DNA of 64,000 nucleotides from Melioribacteraceae bacterium 4301-Me (GCA_041538185.1 JBGORM010000002.1:1-64000), one strand, 5' to 3'; shown: positions 1 to 9,861, numbered from the stretch's first letter. Notes: generated by a model not told the origin, from the letters alone. Numbers and translations are program-made.

Positions 1-1698
1 TAAAATCAGCATTTTACGCGTTAAAACAATTTTATCAGTAAACATTCTGTAAAAATAAACACCGCTGGCCAATCCTTCAGAGCTGAAATTTATTATATAC
101 CTTCCCGGATTCTGAAATTTATCAACCAATACTTTTACTTGTTGCCCGATAGAATTATATAAAATAATTTTAACGTTACTCCGTACAGGTAATGAATAAG
201 CTATATTTGTCTCCGGGTTAAATGGATTCGGATAGTTCTGCGATAGATCAAAAGTAAGTGGAAGCTGTGAATAAGTATTTTTTACGCCTGTTATAATGTC
301 ATTTACTTTATCAATGGAGCTTGTAAGTAACAATTGAGTATAGAGATGATTATGGAACCCACCACTTTCATCGGATTCTGCATAAGTGACATTGAAAATA
401 GCTTCGTTCAGTAATTTTATTTTTACTGAATCACTGCTATTGGCCAAAATATTTTGCGCTTGAGTTATTTTGTCATTAGCAGTAGAATCAAGTTTTTGGA
501 ATTCTGTTTTCCACTTAGTAATAAAAGCCATTGCTGAATCAGCGGAAAAGTTACTGTGGCATCTGGTACATGAAGTAGTATACGTTCCGTCGTCTTCTTT
601 GACAAATATTGACCAGCTATGACCTTTAAACATATTAGAGTTAGAGCCATCTACACCTGAATTATACATATGGCAATCAATACACTGGGCATTCATTGTA
701 TGAATTTCAGGAACATCTATACCCCCTGTCCCTAATTCAATATTATAACTTAAATGATCGGTATCAGGGAATCTTAAATTTCCGTGGCACTGTCCACATA
801 ATTCATTAGGTGAATTCATAACTTCATACGACCTTGTGGAAGAATTATAGTAGGAGAGAACCCCCGGTTTATGAGGATTGTGGCATGCGGTACAACTAAC
901 GTTTGGCCATTCTGACTCATTAAGTGGTTTGGTAGAAGAGCTATAATTGCTATTCTCAGTAGAAAAGAAAATTTCAAGCGCTTGAGCTTCAGAAATTCCA
1001 CCATTCATAGTAACGGAAGTAGGTGCGTGACATGCTATGCAATTTTCGCTTTTAATTACTTTTTCCGAATTCTCTCCAGAATGTTCAGATGCCAGTTCTT
1101 CGGCAACATCAAGCTGACCACCATGCCCGTGCTTACTCATTTTCCATGCATCATAAATGCGATGGTCCGTATCGCTAAATCTTAAACTACCATGACATTG
1201 TCCACACAATTCATTGGATGTTTGAACACTGTCATAATTTAAGTTTTTTGAGTTATATACGCCGAGTGTAGGTATACCACTTGAAGGATGATTGGTTGGA
1301 GGATTATGGCAAGTTATGCAGGATACATTTGGCCAATCCGATACATGGATAGCAGAGGTAGAATCTGTAAATTTACCGTTAACGGTTGAAAAAAAGTAAT
1401 TAATAGCCTGTATTTCAGTCATTCCACCGTTAACAGTAACTGAAGTTGGAGAATGGCAGGAAATACAATCTTCAGCTTGAGAGCCTGCAATCACAGAATC
1501 AGGTGTTTGTCCTATCCAGTTAGAGGCTAATTCGTCACCCACATCTTTCTGTGTATCGGCGTGCTTGCTTGAACTCCATAATCCATATTCTGAGCTATGA
1601 CATGCTTTACAATTATTTTGCTGGGCATGGGTAACTTTCATTGAAAAAAGTAAAAAAATCGAGATGAAAAAAGCAAGGTAACACATTTTATTTTTCAT
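1..1698 (-). CDS. Secreted nine-heme cytochrome c with type IX sorting tail (3' end cut by window edge)
   Basis: The frame is open from an ATG at 1698 to the left edge and at most a few residues are missing. A signal peptide (residues 1-25, ending THA) is followed by nine CxxCH heme motifs: CKACH, CISCH, CITCH, CGQCH, CIACH, CTACH, CGQCH, CIDCH and CTRCH. Two blocks of about 120 residues are near copies, each reading C-x-x-C-H-x-P-T-S-V-T, then DWPNVSC or EWPNVSC, then ELCGQCHG-x-LRF, so the protein grew by internal duplication. The C terminus has the NYPNPFNPET motif and a beta-rich tail ending KMLIL, the usual type IX (Por) sorting domain. It should be exported and surface-attached or secreted, carrying electrons outside the cell. 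Its redox partner cannot be told from sequence. It is transcribed divergently from the two-component genes. Confidence 0.9.
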   Translation of the reverse strand, partial: MKNKMCYLAFFISIFLLFSMKVTHAQQNNCKACHSSEYGLWSSSKHADTQKDVGDELASNWIGQTPDSVIAGSQAEDCISCHSPTSVTVNGGMTEIQAINYFFSTVNGKFTDSTSAIHVSDWPNVSCITCHNPPTNHPSSGIPTLGVYNSKNLNYDSVQTSNELCGQCHGSLRFSDTDHRIYDAWKMSKHGHGGQLDVAEELASEHSGENSEKVIKSENCIACHAPTSVTMNGGISEAQALEIFFSTENSNYSSSTKPLNESEWPNVSCTACHNPHKPGVLSYYNSSTRSYEVMNSPNELCGQCHGNLRFPDTDHLSYNIELGTGGIDVPEIHTMNAQCIDCHMYNSGVDGSNSNMFKGHSWSIFVKEDDGTYTTSCTRCHSNFSADSAMAFITKWKTEFQKLDSTANDKITQAQNILANSSDSVKIKLLNEAIFNVTYAESDESGGFHNHLYTQLLLTSSIDKVNDIITGVKNTYSQLPLTFDLSQNYPNPFNPETNIAYSLPVRSNVKIILYNSIGQQVKVLVDKFQNPGRYIINFSSEGLASGVYFYRMFTDKIVLTRKMLIL

Positions 1699-1924
1699 AA
1701 AAACCTCTTATATGTTATTTATTATCGTGGCAAAGTATTATGCAACAATGTCAACCTCCTATTCGTAACTTGGACTGAACAATAATAAGATATATTTATC
1801 TTGTACTAAGATAAACAGAGTGGATAAAAAGTGATAATTAATAAAAATGAATTTTTTTTCATTTTTTACGATAGACTTACAAAATCGAATTTTATTGTAA
1901 TATTTATTATTATGATTATTATAA

Positions 1925-2605
1925 ATGTATGATGATATGGAAATTTTAATTGCAGAAGATGATAAGCAAATAGTAAATTCTTTAATAAAGAATTTAACTG
2001 AGGAAGGACATCATGTTAGGTGTGCATATGATGGTGAGAAAGCCTTGTACTATGTAAAGTCATTTCCTTTTGATGTCGTTCTATTAGATTGGAGAATGCC
2101 AGGAATAAGCGGTATAGAAGTCTGTAAAAGAATACGGGAATATGGAATTAATGTACCTATAATACTTTTAACAGCATTAAGTCAGATTTCAAATAAGGTG
2201 GAAGCACTTCGTGTAGGTGCCGATGATTACATTACAAAACCTTTTTCTTTAGAAGAGCTTATTGCTAGAATTCATGCTGTAGTGAGGAGGTATAAATTAC
2301 ATACAAACGAATTAATAACGTCTAACCTTACACTTAATCTTATTGAGAGAAAAGCTATTACAATCCGCGGTGAAATACCCTTAAATGGAAAAGAATTTGA
2401 CCTGCTAAAATGTTTCATTTTACACAAAGGTAGAATATTAAGTAAAGAAGAACTGGCAAAGTTAGTATGGGGATATGATTTCGTTCCTTTGAGTAATATT
2501 ATTGAGGTAACTGTAAAAAATCTTCGTAAAAAATTAGAAGAAGGTACTGGGAAAAAATTAATAAAGTCTATTTATGGCGAAGGATACATCTTCATATCGG
2601 AATAA
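1925..2605 (+). CDS. OmpR/PhoB-family response regulator
   Basis: The protein (226 aa) has an N-terminal receiver domain (about residues 5-118) with the acidic pair in AEDD, the phospho-acceptor Asp in VVLLDWRMPG and the Lys in DDYITKPF. A C-terminal winged-helix DNA-binding domain (about 130-224) ends YGEGYIFISE. The ATG at 1937 (fifth residue) is an equally good start, because most family members begin M-x-I-L-I-A-E-D-D. The gene overlaps the 5' end of the histidine kinase by 32 bp, so the two are translationally linked. It probably binds DNA after phosphorylation by that kinase. The targets are unknown. The divergent cytochrome and the downstream permease/ATPase genes are the nearest candidates. 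Confidence 0.93.
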   Translation: MYDDMEILIAEDDKQIVNSLIKNLTEEGHHVRCAYDGEKALYYVKSFPFDVVLLDWRMPGISGIEVCKRIREYGINVPIILLTALSQISNKVEALRVGADDYITKPFSLEELIARIHAVVRRYKLHTNELITSNLTLNLIERKAITIRGEIPLNGKEFDLLKCFILHKGRILSKEELAKLVWGYDFVPLSNIIEVTVKNLRKKLEEGTGKKLIKSIYGEGYIFISE

Positions 2606-4004
2606 GCAAAAAAAACCGTGGTTTACTAATACTGTTAAAAGAATAATAATATGGGATATAGCTATATTCTTTTTGCTTTTTATAATATCAAATATTTTCA
2701 TAATAGCAATTACTAACAAAATATTGAATGAGAATCTTGATAAAGAGATAAAGAATAAAATTGACGTTCTTGAAGAATTGTTCAGTATAAAAAACGATAC
2801 CATAAAATTCGTTGGATATGGCGAATTAAATGAACCGGCATTTCAAAATGTTTACCTGGGTTCTTTTTTCCTGCAAGTATACGATATAAGTGGAAGACTT
2901 ATTGTTAGAAGTAATAATCTACAATCCTTCGTGCCACTTCCGTTTGATGTAAGAAAATTTAATATGAACCTTGAATTTGAAGATACTAAAATAGGCAACA
3001 ATAACTTACGGGTTGCCTACGCTCCAATTAAGGATAAATCAAGTAATGTACGAGCATATATTCAACTTGCTGCTTTTGAAAATAAAAATAATTCTATAAT
3101 GAGAGAGATAATTGTTTTTAATATTATGCTTCTTCCGGTAATTTTGTTTTTAATAGTAATTTCAAGCGTCTTTCTTGCTAAAAAGAGTTATGCACCGCTG
3201 AATAAAATTATAGAAGTTGCTGAGAATATAACAGCTAATAATTTAAATACAAGGATTGAATACAAAGCAGATTCTTATGATGAACTTGGAAGATTAAGAG
3301 ATACACTAAATCGCCTTTTTAGCAGACTTAATGGATATATTAATCATATCTCTCAATTTACAGACAACGTATCCCATCAGCTAATGAATCCTTTGACAGC
3401 TGCTAAAACTGAACTCGAGTATATTCTAAAACGTGATAGAAAGCCCGAAGAATATAAAGAGTCTTTAATCGTTTTGAATTCTCAAATAAATATAATGATA
3501 AATATTATCAAATTATTACTTACAATTGCAAAATATAGCACTCAACCCGAGCTGAATAAAAGTGTGATTAACGTTACTAAAGTGATTAATAAAACAATTA
3601 AACCCCTGTTTAACCGCTACAATATAATTTACGATATGCAAGACAACATTTATCTGAGGGGAAGCTCAGAAGGTTTTCAAATTATTATGGAAAATTTAAT
3701 TGATAATGCTGTTAAGTACTCTAATGAAAATAGCGAGGTATTGGTAAAAATATTGAAATTGAATGAAAGAATTGAAATAATGGTTGCCGACTATGGTATC
3801 GGAATACCGGAAAAAGAAAAAGAAAAAATATTTGAAAGATTTTATCGCTCACAAAATACAATAAAAAATACAAATGGCTATGGTCTTGGTTTATGTCTTG
3901 TTAAAACAATTACTCAAGCAATGAACGGGAATATAAGAGTTGAAAATAATGTACCACGTGGGACAAAATTTATTATTGATTTCCCTGTAATGAACATGGA
4001 ATAA
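2574..4004 (+). CDS. Membrane sensor histidine kinase (HAMP, HisKA, HATPase)
   Basis: This is a 476-aa inner-membrane kinase with one membrane segment near residues 24-46, an extracytoplasmic sensor of about 130 residues, a second segment near 177-201 and a HAMP linker. The HisKA dimerisation helix carries His268 in SHQLMNPL, a variant of the common SHELRTPL box. The ATPase domain shows the N box NLIDNAVKYS, the G1 box DYGIGIP and the G2 box GYGLGL. The start at 2574 lies inside the response regulator gene; no later start keeps the first membrane helix as well. It is the likely partner of the upstream regulator. The sensed signal cannot be read from the sequence. Confidence 0.92.
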   Translation: MAKDTSSYRNKQKKPWFTNTVKRIIIWDIAIFFLLFIISNIFIIAITNKILNENLDKEIKNKIDVLEELFSIKNDTIKFVGYGELNEPAFQNVYLGSFFLQVYDISGRLIVRSNNLQSFVPLPFDVRKFNMNLEFEDTKIGNNNLRVAYAPIKDKSSNVRAYIQLAAFENKNNSIMREIIVFNIMLLPVILFLIVISSVFLAKKSYAPLNKIIEVAENITANNLNTRIEYKADSYDELGRLRDTLNRLFSRLNGYINHISQFTDNVSHQLMNPLTAAKTELEYILKRDRKPEEYKESLIVLNSQINIMINIIKLLLTIAKYSTQPELNKSVINVTKVINKTIKPLFNRYNIIYDMQDNIYLRGSSEGFQIIMENLIDNAVKYSNENSEVLVKILKLNERIEIMVADYGIGIPEKEKEKIFERFYRSQNTIKNTNGYGLGLCLVKTITQAMNGNIRVENNVPRGTKFIIDFPVMNME

Positions 4005-4243
4005 ATTAGAATCTTAAATGAAATGATATCCTTTTGTTTTAATTCGTTAATTTTATCGATAGTAGAACATTGGTTTATTACTTTACATTACAAAGTTCAT
4101 ATGTCTTATCTAACCAATAAAAATTTTACCTTTTAGTCAGCCTATTTTAATGGATTTTTGGGTTTATCTTTTAATAGTAATTATTTGAAACCATTTTCAG
4201 AGTATGCGGTAAAAGCACAATATTAAATTATTATTAGAAGTTA

Positions 4244-5536
4244 ATGAGAAAGAATCAAAAACTTAGTTTAATAGAAGTAATCTCGATGGCAGTCGGCACA
4301 ATGATAGGTGCCAGTATTTTCTCGATATTCGGTTTGGGTGTAGAAATTGCTGGACAAAATTTACCCGAAGCATTTGTACTCTCAGGAATTTATGCACTTG
4401 TTGTTGCCTATTCTTATTCAATTCTCGGCTCCCAAATAATATCGAATGCGGGTCCTATCGCATTCATATTAAAAGGTATAGGAGATAATGTTATAACTGG
4501 TGCATTAAGTATTTTAATGTGGCTGACATATGTAATATCGATTGCACTTTTTGCCAGAGGATTTACAGGATATTTTCTCCCTTTCCTTAATATTGAAGCT
4601 ACTGGACTATTAACAGGCATTATAGTTACACTTGTAATTATGTTCTTTACTTCATTGAATTTTTTTGGTAGTAAAGCTGTAGGTAAAGCGGAATTTTATA
4701 TTGTACTGATTAAGCTTTCCATTTTAATGATATTCATTATTGGAGGTCTGTTTACTATTGACTGGAATTTAGCAAGACCAGTCTTTGATATCAGACACTC
4801 ATCTAGTATGCTTAGCGCCTCTGTAATTTTTTTCCTGTCATATATGGGATTTGGTCTAATAACAAATGCATCTGAAAATGTTAAAAACCCTCAAAAGAAT
4901 ATCCCGCTTGCAATATATTTGAGTATTCTTATTGTAATGATTATTTATGTTTCGATATCTTTTGTAACTATCGGTAATTTGTCTTTGGCAGATATAATAA
5001 AAGCACAGGAAAATGCGCTTGCAGTTGCTGCCCGTCCGTTTTTGGGAAGCTTTGGCTTCATTCTTATTTCTGTAGGAGCGTTGTTTTCAATCTCTTCAGC
5101 ATTAAATGCTACAATTTACGGAGGGGCTAACATTGCTTATTCAATTGCAAAAGATGGCAAGCTACCAAAAATATTCGAGCGGAAAATATGGTTCAAGTCA
5201 ACCGAAGGCTTATACTTAACTGCCGGCTTGGGATTGCTTGCCGCACTATTTTTAAATCTAAATACAATTGCTAGCATAACAAGTACGATATTTACCGTTA
5301 TTTATATATTTGTTTTAATATCTCACCTGAAAATATATTCTCGATACGGTGGAAATAAATTCTTAATTTTAATTAACTTATCCGTACTCTTAGTTGTATT
5401 TGCAGCGTTAATTAAATATCAGTGGGAAACCCAGCCTTCTTCTTTTTTTATTAGTATATCGGCATTTACCGGGGCTATTATATTTGAATATGCTTATAGA
5501 AAACTGAAAGGAAGAGTAATCAAACATGGTGAATAA
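4244..5536 (+). CDS. APC-superfamily amino acid permease
   Basis: The 430-aa protein has about 12 hydrophobic segments. It carries the APC signature in the first helix (GTMIGASIFSIFGLG), a Gly-rich break near the N terminus, and the conserved SYMGFGLITNASENVKNPQKN segment (Glu in a helix-loop, split here over two phrases) typical of cationic amino acid and polyamine exchangers. It would sit in the inner membrane and move an amino acid or amine by symport or antiport. The substrate is not determinable. It is separated from the kinase by 239 bp with no obvious feature. The proton ATPase starts 42 bp downstream, so the two probably share a transcript and the pump could supply the gradient. Confidence 0.88.
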   Translation: MRKNQKLSLIEVISMAVGTMIGASIFSIFGLGVEIAGQNLPEAFVLSGIYALVVAYSYSILGSQIISNAGPIAFILKGIGDNVITGALSILMWLTYVISIALFARGFTGYFLPFLNIEATGLLTGIIVTLVIMFFTSLNFFGSKAVGKAEFYIVLIKLSILMIFIIGGLFTIDWNLARPVFDIRHSSSMLSASVIFFLSYMGFGLITNASENVKNPQKNIPLAIYLSILIVMIIYVSISFVTIGNLSLADIIKAQENALAVAARPFLGSFGFILISVGALFSISSALNATIYGGANIAYSIAKDGKLPKIFERKIWFKSTEGLYLTAGLGLLAALFLNLNTIASITSTIFTVIYIFVLISHLKIYSRYGGNKFLILINLSVLLVVFAALIKYQWETQPSSFFISISAFTGAIIFEYAYRKLKGRVIKHGE

Positions 5537-5578
5537 AACTGACCGGAACTATTTATTAATTAATTTGTTGGAGCAACT

Positions 5579-8032
5579 ATGAAAGACGAAGCAGAAAATT
5601 TGAATGCTTTGAAAAAATTATCTCTCGAAGAAGCTTTTAAAGAATTAGAGTCTAGCGAGAATGGTATTTCTGATTCAGAAGCCTTGGAGAGAACTAAAAA
5701 ATACGGATATAATGAAATAGCCGAAAAAAAAGAAAATCCAATATTAAAATTTCTTGGTTACTTTTGGGGACCAATTCCTTGGATGATTGAATTGGCAGCT
5801 ATCCTTTCGGCAATAATAAATCATTGGGAAGATTTCTGGATTATATTTGTACTTTTGCTGTTAAACGCAGTCGTTGGATTCTGGCAGGAAAATAAAGCAA
5901 GTGATGCTATAAGCGAATTAAAGAAAAAGTTAGCATTGAATGCAAAAGTTATAAGGGACGGCAAATGGAAAGAAATAGAGGCAAGTCAACTTGTCCCTGG
6001 AGATGTTATTCGTTTAAGATTAGGTGATATAATTCCAGCCGATGTAAAATTATTTTCGGGTGAATATTTAATGATTGATGAATCCGCGCTAACAGGAGAA
6101 TCGTTGCCGGTAGAAAAACACAATGGGGATATAGGCTACTCAGGTTCTGTTGTTAATCAAGGTGAAATGAATGGGTTAGTCGTGGCAACTGGTTCAAATA
6201 CTTTTTTTGGAAGAACTGCTAAATTAGTTGCAGAAGCAAAAACTATAAGTCATTTTCAGAAAGCTGTAATAAAAATTGGTGACTATCTTATTGCACTCGC
6301 AGCTTTTATGGTGGTGATAATTTTTATGGTTTCATTCTTTCGCCATGAAAGTTTTATAGATACTTTACAATTTGCTTTAGTGTTGACAGTAGCCGCTATT
6401 CCTGTCGCTTTGCCTGCGGTACTATCTGTAACAATGGCCGTCGGTGCCTCAGTATTAGCTAAGAAAAAAGCAATTGTAAGTAAACTTACAGCTATTGAAG
6501 AAATGGCTGGTATGGATATCTTATGCAGTGACAAAACCGGGACTATAACAAAAAACCAATTGACTCTATCCGAAGTTATTCCATTTGAAGGATTTACTGC
6601 TGACGACATTTTAATATTCGGTTCATTATCTTCAAGGGAAGAGGACAATGACCCAATAGATCTTGCTATACTAAGAAAAGCCAATTCCGTAGTAGGTGTT
6701 CGAGAGAAAATAAAATCTTATAAAATAAACTACTTCAAGCCTTTCGACCCTGTAATTAAAAGAAGTGAGGCTTATGTAACATCAAATGAAAATAAGAATT
6801 GTAAAGTAGCAAAAGGTGCACCGCAAGTTATTCTAAATTTAATTTCTGAAAAAGAAAAACAAAAAATCACAGAACTTGTTAACTCAAAAGTTAATGAACT
6901 CGCTGAGAAAGGTTACCGTGCACTTGGAATAGCTGTAATGTATAATCAAAACGAGTGGAAATACGCGGGCCTGATTCCGCTTTTTGACCCTCCGAGAGAT
7001 GATTCGGCAGAAACCATAAAAACAGCCCAAGCGATGGGTATTAATATTAAAATGATTACTGGTGATCATACTGCTATTGCTAAACAAATAGCAAAACAAG
7101 TTAATCTGAAAAGTAACATCTTGGAAGCTTCACTATTACTTAATGAGTCTGATAAAAAAATTGGCGATGTTGTTGAAAATGCAGATGGATTTGCTCAGGT
7201 TTTTCCTGAACATAAGTATCGAATAGTAGAAATTTTACAAGAAAGAAAACATATAGTTGGCATGACTGGTGATGGAGTTAATGACTCACCTGCTTTGAAG
7301 AAAGCCGATGTGGGAATTGCCGTAGCAGGTGCCACTGACGCTGCTAAGTCAGCTGCCGATATAGTCTTAACGTTACCAGGATTGTCTGTTATTATCGACG
7401 CTCTGAAAGAAAGCAGAAAAATTTTTCAGCGGATGAATAGTTATGCAATTTATAGAATTGCAGAGACAATAAGAGTGTTGTTTTTTATTACTCTGGCCAT
7501 TATAGTTTTTAACTTTTATCCTGTTACCGCAGTTATGATTGTGCTGCTTGCATTGTTTAATGATGCGCCAATAATGGCTATAGCTTATGATAATGTAAAA
7601 TATTCCAATAATCCTGAAAGATGGGATATGAGAATTGTTTTGGGTATGGCAACTTTTTTAGGTTTAATAGGCGTTGTTAGTTCATTTACAATTTACTATT
7701 TAGGAAGGGATTATTTTCATTTGTCACCTGGTGTTTTACAATCTTTCATTTTCCTTAAGTTAGCAATTGCCGGTCATCTTACAATATTTTTAACTAGAAC
7801 TCGTGGGCCCTTTTGGTCGATAAAACCAAGTGCTGTTTTACTATGGTCAGCTGTAATTACAAAATTATTAGCTACACTTTTTGCTGTATATGGGTGGTTC
7901 ATCTCACCAATTTCATGGGAACTGGCACTGTTCGTCTGGGCTTATGCTATTGTCGCCTTTCTTATAACTGATTTTTTGAAAGTAAAGATTTACAGACTAT
8001 TAGATCACACTGGAATTAAATTTCACAGATAA
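5579..8032 (+). CDS. Plasma-membrane type (PMA1/AHA-like, class IIIA) proton-efflux P-type ATPase
   Basis: The 817-aa protein has the full P-type ATPase layout: an actuator domain with LTGES, the phosphorylated Asp318 in CSDKTGTITKNQL, a nucleotide domain, and the hinge motif MTGDGVNDSPAL (Asp565, Asp569). The membrane motif before phosphorylation is PVALPAVLSVTMAVG. M6 contains LALFNDAPIMAIAYDNV with Asp662 at the place of the proton-carrying Asp of plant and fungal H+-ATPases. No Cys-Pro-Cys heavy-metal motif is present, and the helix order fits class IIIA rather than Ca2+ or K+ pumps. It should hydrolyse ATP to expel protons across the inner membrane. It lies between the APC permease and a HEAT-repeat gene that starts 16 bp after its stop. 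Confidence 0.92.
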   Translation: MKDEAENLNALKKLSLEEAFKELESSENGISDSEALERTKKYGYNEIAEKKENPILKFLGYFWGPIPWMIELAAILSAIINHWEDFWIIFVLLLLNAVVGFWQENKASDAISELKKKLALNAKVIRDGKWKEIEASQLVPGDVIRLRLGDIIPADVKLFSGEYLMIDESALTGESLPVEKHNGDIGYSGSVVNQGEMNGLVVATGSNTFFGRTAKLVAEAKTISHFQKAVIKIGDYLIALAAFMVVIIFMVSFFRHESFIDTLQFALVLTVAAIPVALPAVLSVTMAVGASVLAKKKAIVSKLTAIEEMAGMDILCSDKTGTITKNQLTLSEVIPFEGFTADDILIFGSLSSREEDNDPIDLAILRKANSVVGVREKIKSYKINYFKPFDPVIKRSEAYVTSNENKNCKVAKGAPQVILNLISEKEKQKITELVNSKVNELAEKGYRALGIAVMYNQNEWKYAGLIPLFDPPRDDSAETIKTAQAMGINIKMITGDHTAIAKQIAKQVNLKSNILEASLLLNESDKKIGDVVENADGFAQVFPEHKYRIVEILQERKHIVGMTGDGVNDSPALKKADVGIAVAGATDAAKSAADIVLTLPGLSVIIDALKESRKIFQRMNSYAIYRIAETIRVLFFITLAIIVFNFYPVTAVMIVLLALFNDAPIMAIAYDNVKYSNNPERWDMRIVLGMATFLGLIGVVSSFTIYYLGRDYFHLSPGVLQSFIFLKLAIAGHLTIFLTRTRGPFWSIKPSAVLLWSAVITKLLATLFAVYGWFISPISWELALFVWAYAIVAFLITDFLKVKIYRLLDHTGIKFHR

Positions 8033-8048
8033 AAAATAGGAATAAAAA

Positions 8049-8567
8049 GTGGATAAGAAAACCTTAAATGGACATAATGAGAAGCTTGATTCATTATTAG
8101 AATCACTTCTAAGCGAAGATGGGACAGAGAGAAAAAATGCAAGGAAGAAACTTGTTTCTAAAGGTAAAATAGTAATTAACCATATGGGAAAATTGCTTAA
8201 TCATCCCAAGCATTTATATCGATGGGAGGCTGTTAAAACTCTTGAAGAATTAGCCTTACCTGATTCTATACCATATCTTATTCAAGCTCTAAATGATGAT
8301 AAGAGTGATATAAGGTGGATTGCAGCAGAAGGATTAATTAGATTAGAGATGCAATCGGTTAAACCTGTACTTGAAGCCTTGATGAAAAAAAATGATTCGG
8401 TCTTTCTCTTGGAAGGTGCACACCATATCTTTTTTGAATTGAAAGAAAAAAATGTTTTGCCTAAAAATTTCCCGATTGATGAACTTCTTGCTCTTTTGAA
8501 GAATTCTGAGTTAAAGGAAAGTGCAAAATTGTTGGCGTATAAAATAATTAATCAGTTCAAGCTTTGA
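8049..8567 (+). CDS. HEAT-repeat protein, possibly an accessory of the proton ATPase
   Basis: The small soluble protein (172 aa) contains HEAT/PBS-lyase type helical repeats, clearest in LYRWEAVKTLEELALPDSIP and DIRWIAAEGLIRLEMQSVKP. It starts with GTG, with AGGA a few bases upstream, only 16 bp after the ATPase stop codon, so co-transcription is likely. Such repeats make protein-protein contacts. A regulatory or assembly role for the pump is inferred from position only. No signal peptide or membrane segment is present. Confidence 0.75.
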   Translation: MDKKTLNGHNEKLDSLLESLLSEDGTERKNARKKLVSKGKIVINHMGKLLNHPKHLYRWEAVKTLEELALPDSIPYLIQALNDDKSDIRWIAAEGLIRLEMQSVKPVLEALMKKNDSVFLLEGAHHIFFELKEKNVLPKNFPIDELLALLKNSELKESAKLLAYKIINQFKL

Positions 8568-8723
8568 TTCAACTCCGGGTTTTTTATGCAGCTTAATTAA
8601 AATGTTGGCTGCTGAAAAATAGTCGAAAAATTTTATGTTAAAACACCGCAGCTTTAATAGTTGTGGGGAAATAATTATCATCAGATGAAAAAAGATTTCA
8701 TTCTAATAAAATAAATTACTTAT

Positions 8724-9680
8724 ATGCAAACAATCTTGGGCTCTGGCGGCGCTATTGGGACTGAGCTTGCAAAGGCGTTGAAGAGATTTACAAATAAAAT
8801 ACGGTTAGTTTCACGAAATCCAAAGAAGGTCAATGAAACTGACTTCCTTTTGGCTGCTGATCTTACAGATGCACAACAATTATCGAAAGCTGTTGAAGGT
8901 AGCACTGTATGTTATGTAACCATTGGCTTCGAATATAAAACAAAAATATGGCAGCAAGTTTGGTTGACATTTATTAAGAATGTTGTATCTGCATGCAAAG
9001 ATAATAAAGCTAAATTAGTGTTCTTTGACAATATATACGCAATTGACTGTAACCATATAAATCATATTACTGAAGAAAGCCCAATTAATCCTGCAAGTAA
9101 AAAAGGAGAAATAAGAGCGCTTGTTGACAGATATATCATAGAAAATGTTGAGAAAGGAAATATTGAAGCTATTATTGCACGCTCACCCGACTTTTTTGGT
9201 CCCATAAAGAAAAGCAGCATAATAATGAATTTAATTTATAATAACCTTCAAAAAGGTAAACCAGCGCTGTGGTTTTGCAATGCCGATGTAATTTATACTC
9301 CTGGTTATACCTATGATTTAGCAATGGGCGCAGCATTGTTAGGGAACACAAATGATGCATTTAATCAAGTCTGGAATTTACCAGTTGATCAATCTCATGC
9401 TACCGCACGGGAATTCACACAAATGTTTGCTGAAATTATGAATGTTAAAAATAGACTTAAGGTGTTACCAGCATGGAGTATCAAATTGCTTGGCTTTTTT
9501 GTGCCGGTCCTAAAGGAGATTTATGAGATGAGATACCAATACGATAGAGATTACTTTTTCGATAGTAGTAAATTTATCAGAAGATTCAATTATGTTCCTG
9601 TATCGAATAAGAAAGCAATTGAACAGACAATTGAGTTGATGAAATACAGTAAGTTGGAGTGCCGTCCCGACCTACCGTAA
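8724..9680 (+). CDS. NAD(P)-dependent epimerase/dehydratase-like protein (extended SDR)
   Basis: The 318-aa protein opens with the dinucleotide-binding motif LGSGGAIGTELAKAL and continues as an extended short-chain dehydrogenase or NmrA-like fold. VFFDNIYAID falls where the fold usually carries Ser/Tyr-type catalytic residues; the canonical YxxxK is not evident. The substrate is unknown. The last residues (about CRPDLP) are encoded by sequence leading straight into a palindromic repeat at 9681-9700, so the natural C terminus may have been altered by the repeat. The gene stands alone on the plus strand. Confidence 0.8.
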   Translation: MQTILGSGGAIGTELAKALKRFTNKIRLVSRNPKKVNETDFLLAADLTDAQQLSKAVEGSTVCYVTIGFEYKTKIWQQVWLTFIKNVVSACKDNKAKLVFFDNIYAIDCNHINHITEESPINPASKKGEIRALVDRYIIENVEKGNIEAIIARSPDFFGPIKKSSIIMNLIYNNLQKGKPALWFCNADVIYTPGYTYDLAMGAALLGNTNDAFNQVWNLPVDQSHATAREFTQMFAEIMNVKNRLKVLPAWSIKLLGFFVPVLKEIYEMRYQYDRDYFFDSSKFIRRFNYVPVSNKKAIEQTIELMKYSKLECRPDLP

Positions 9681-9700
9681 GTCGGTTCGCTGAACCGACT
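9681..9700. repeat. Palindromic repeat, GTCGGTTC/GAACCGAC family (copy 1)
   Basis: The 20-bp near-perfect palindrome gtcggttcgctgaaccgact lies directly after the stop of the epimerase-like gene. The same core, in the reverse orientation, appears at 23412-23430 and 23695-23713. It can form a strong hairpin but has no T-tract, so it is a dispersed repeat rather than a classical terminator. Confidence 0.8.
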
Positions 9701-9861
9701 ACAAATTCTTTTCAAAGTTAATACTTAAACCGGGACAGCGTCCTAACTAACAGTTAGTCGATTCATCAGCAATGGTAAAAAAAATAAATATACTAAAATG
9801 AAGATAATCTTTGGTCGAACCGGTGTTCTAACCAAAAAATAAATAAAAAAGGAAATAAGCA

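Noticed and set aside
982-1185. 67-aa plus-strand ORF at the left end
   Set aside because: It is antisense to the multiheme cytochrome gene, whose frame is open and full of CxxCH motifs.
6283-6684. 133-aa minus-strand ORF
   Set aside because: It lies fully inside the proton ATPase gene and shows no family features.
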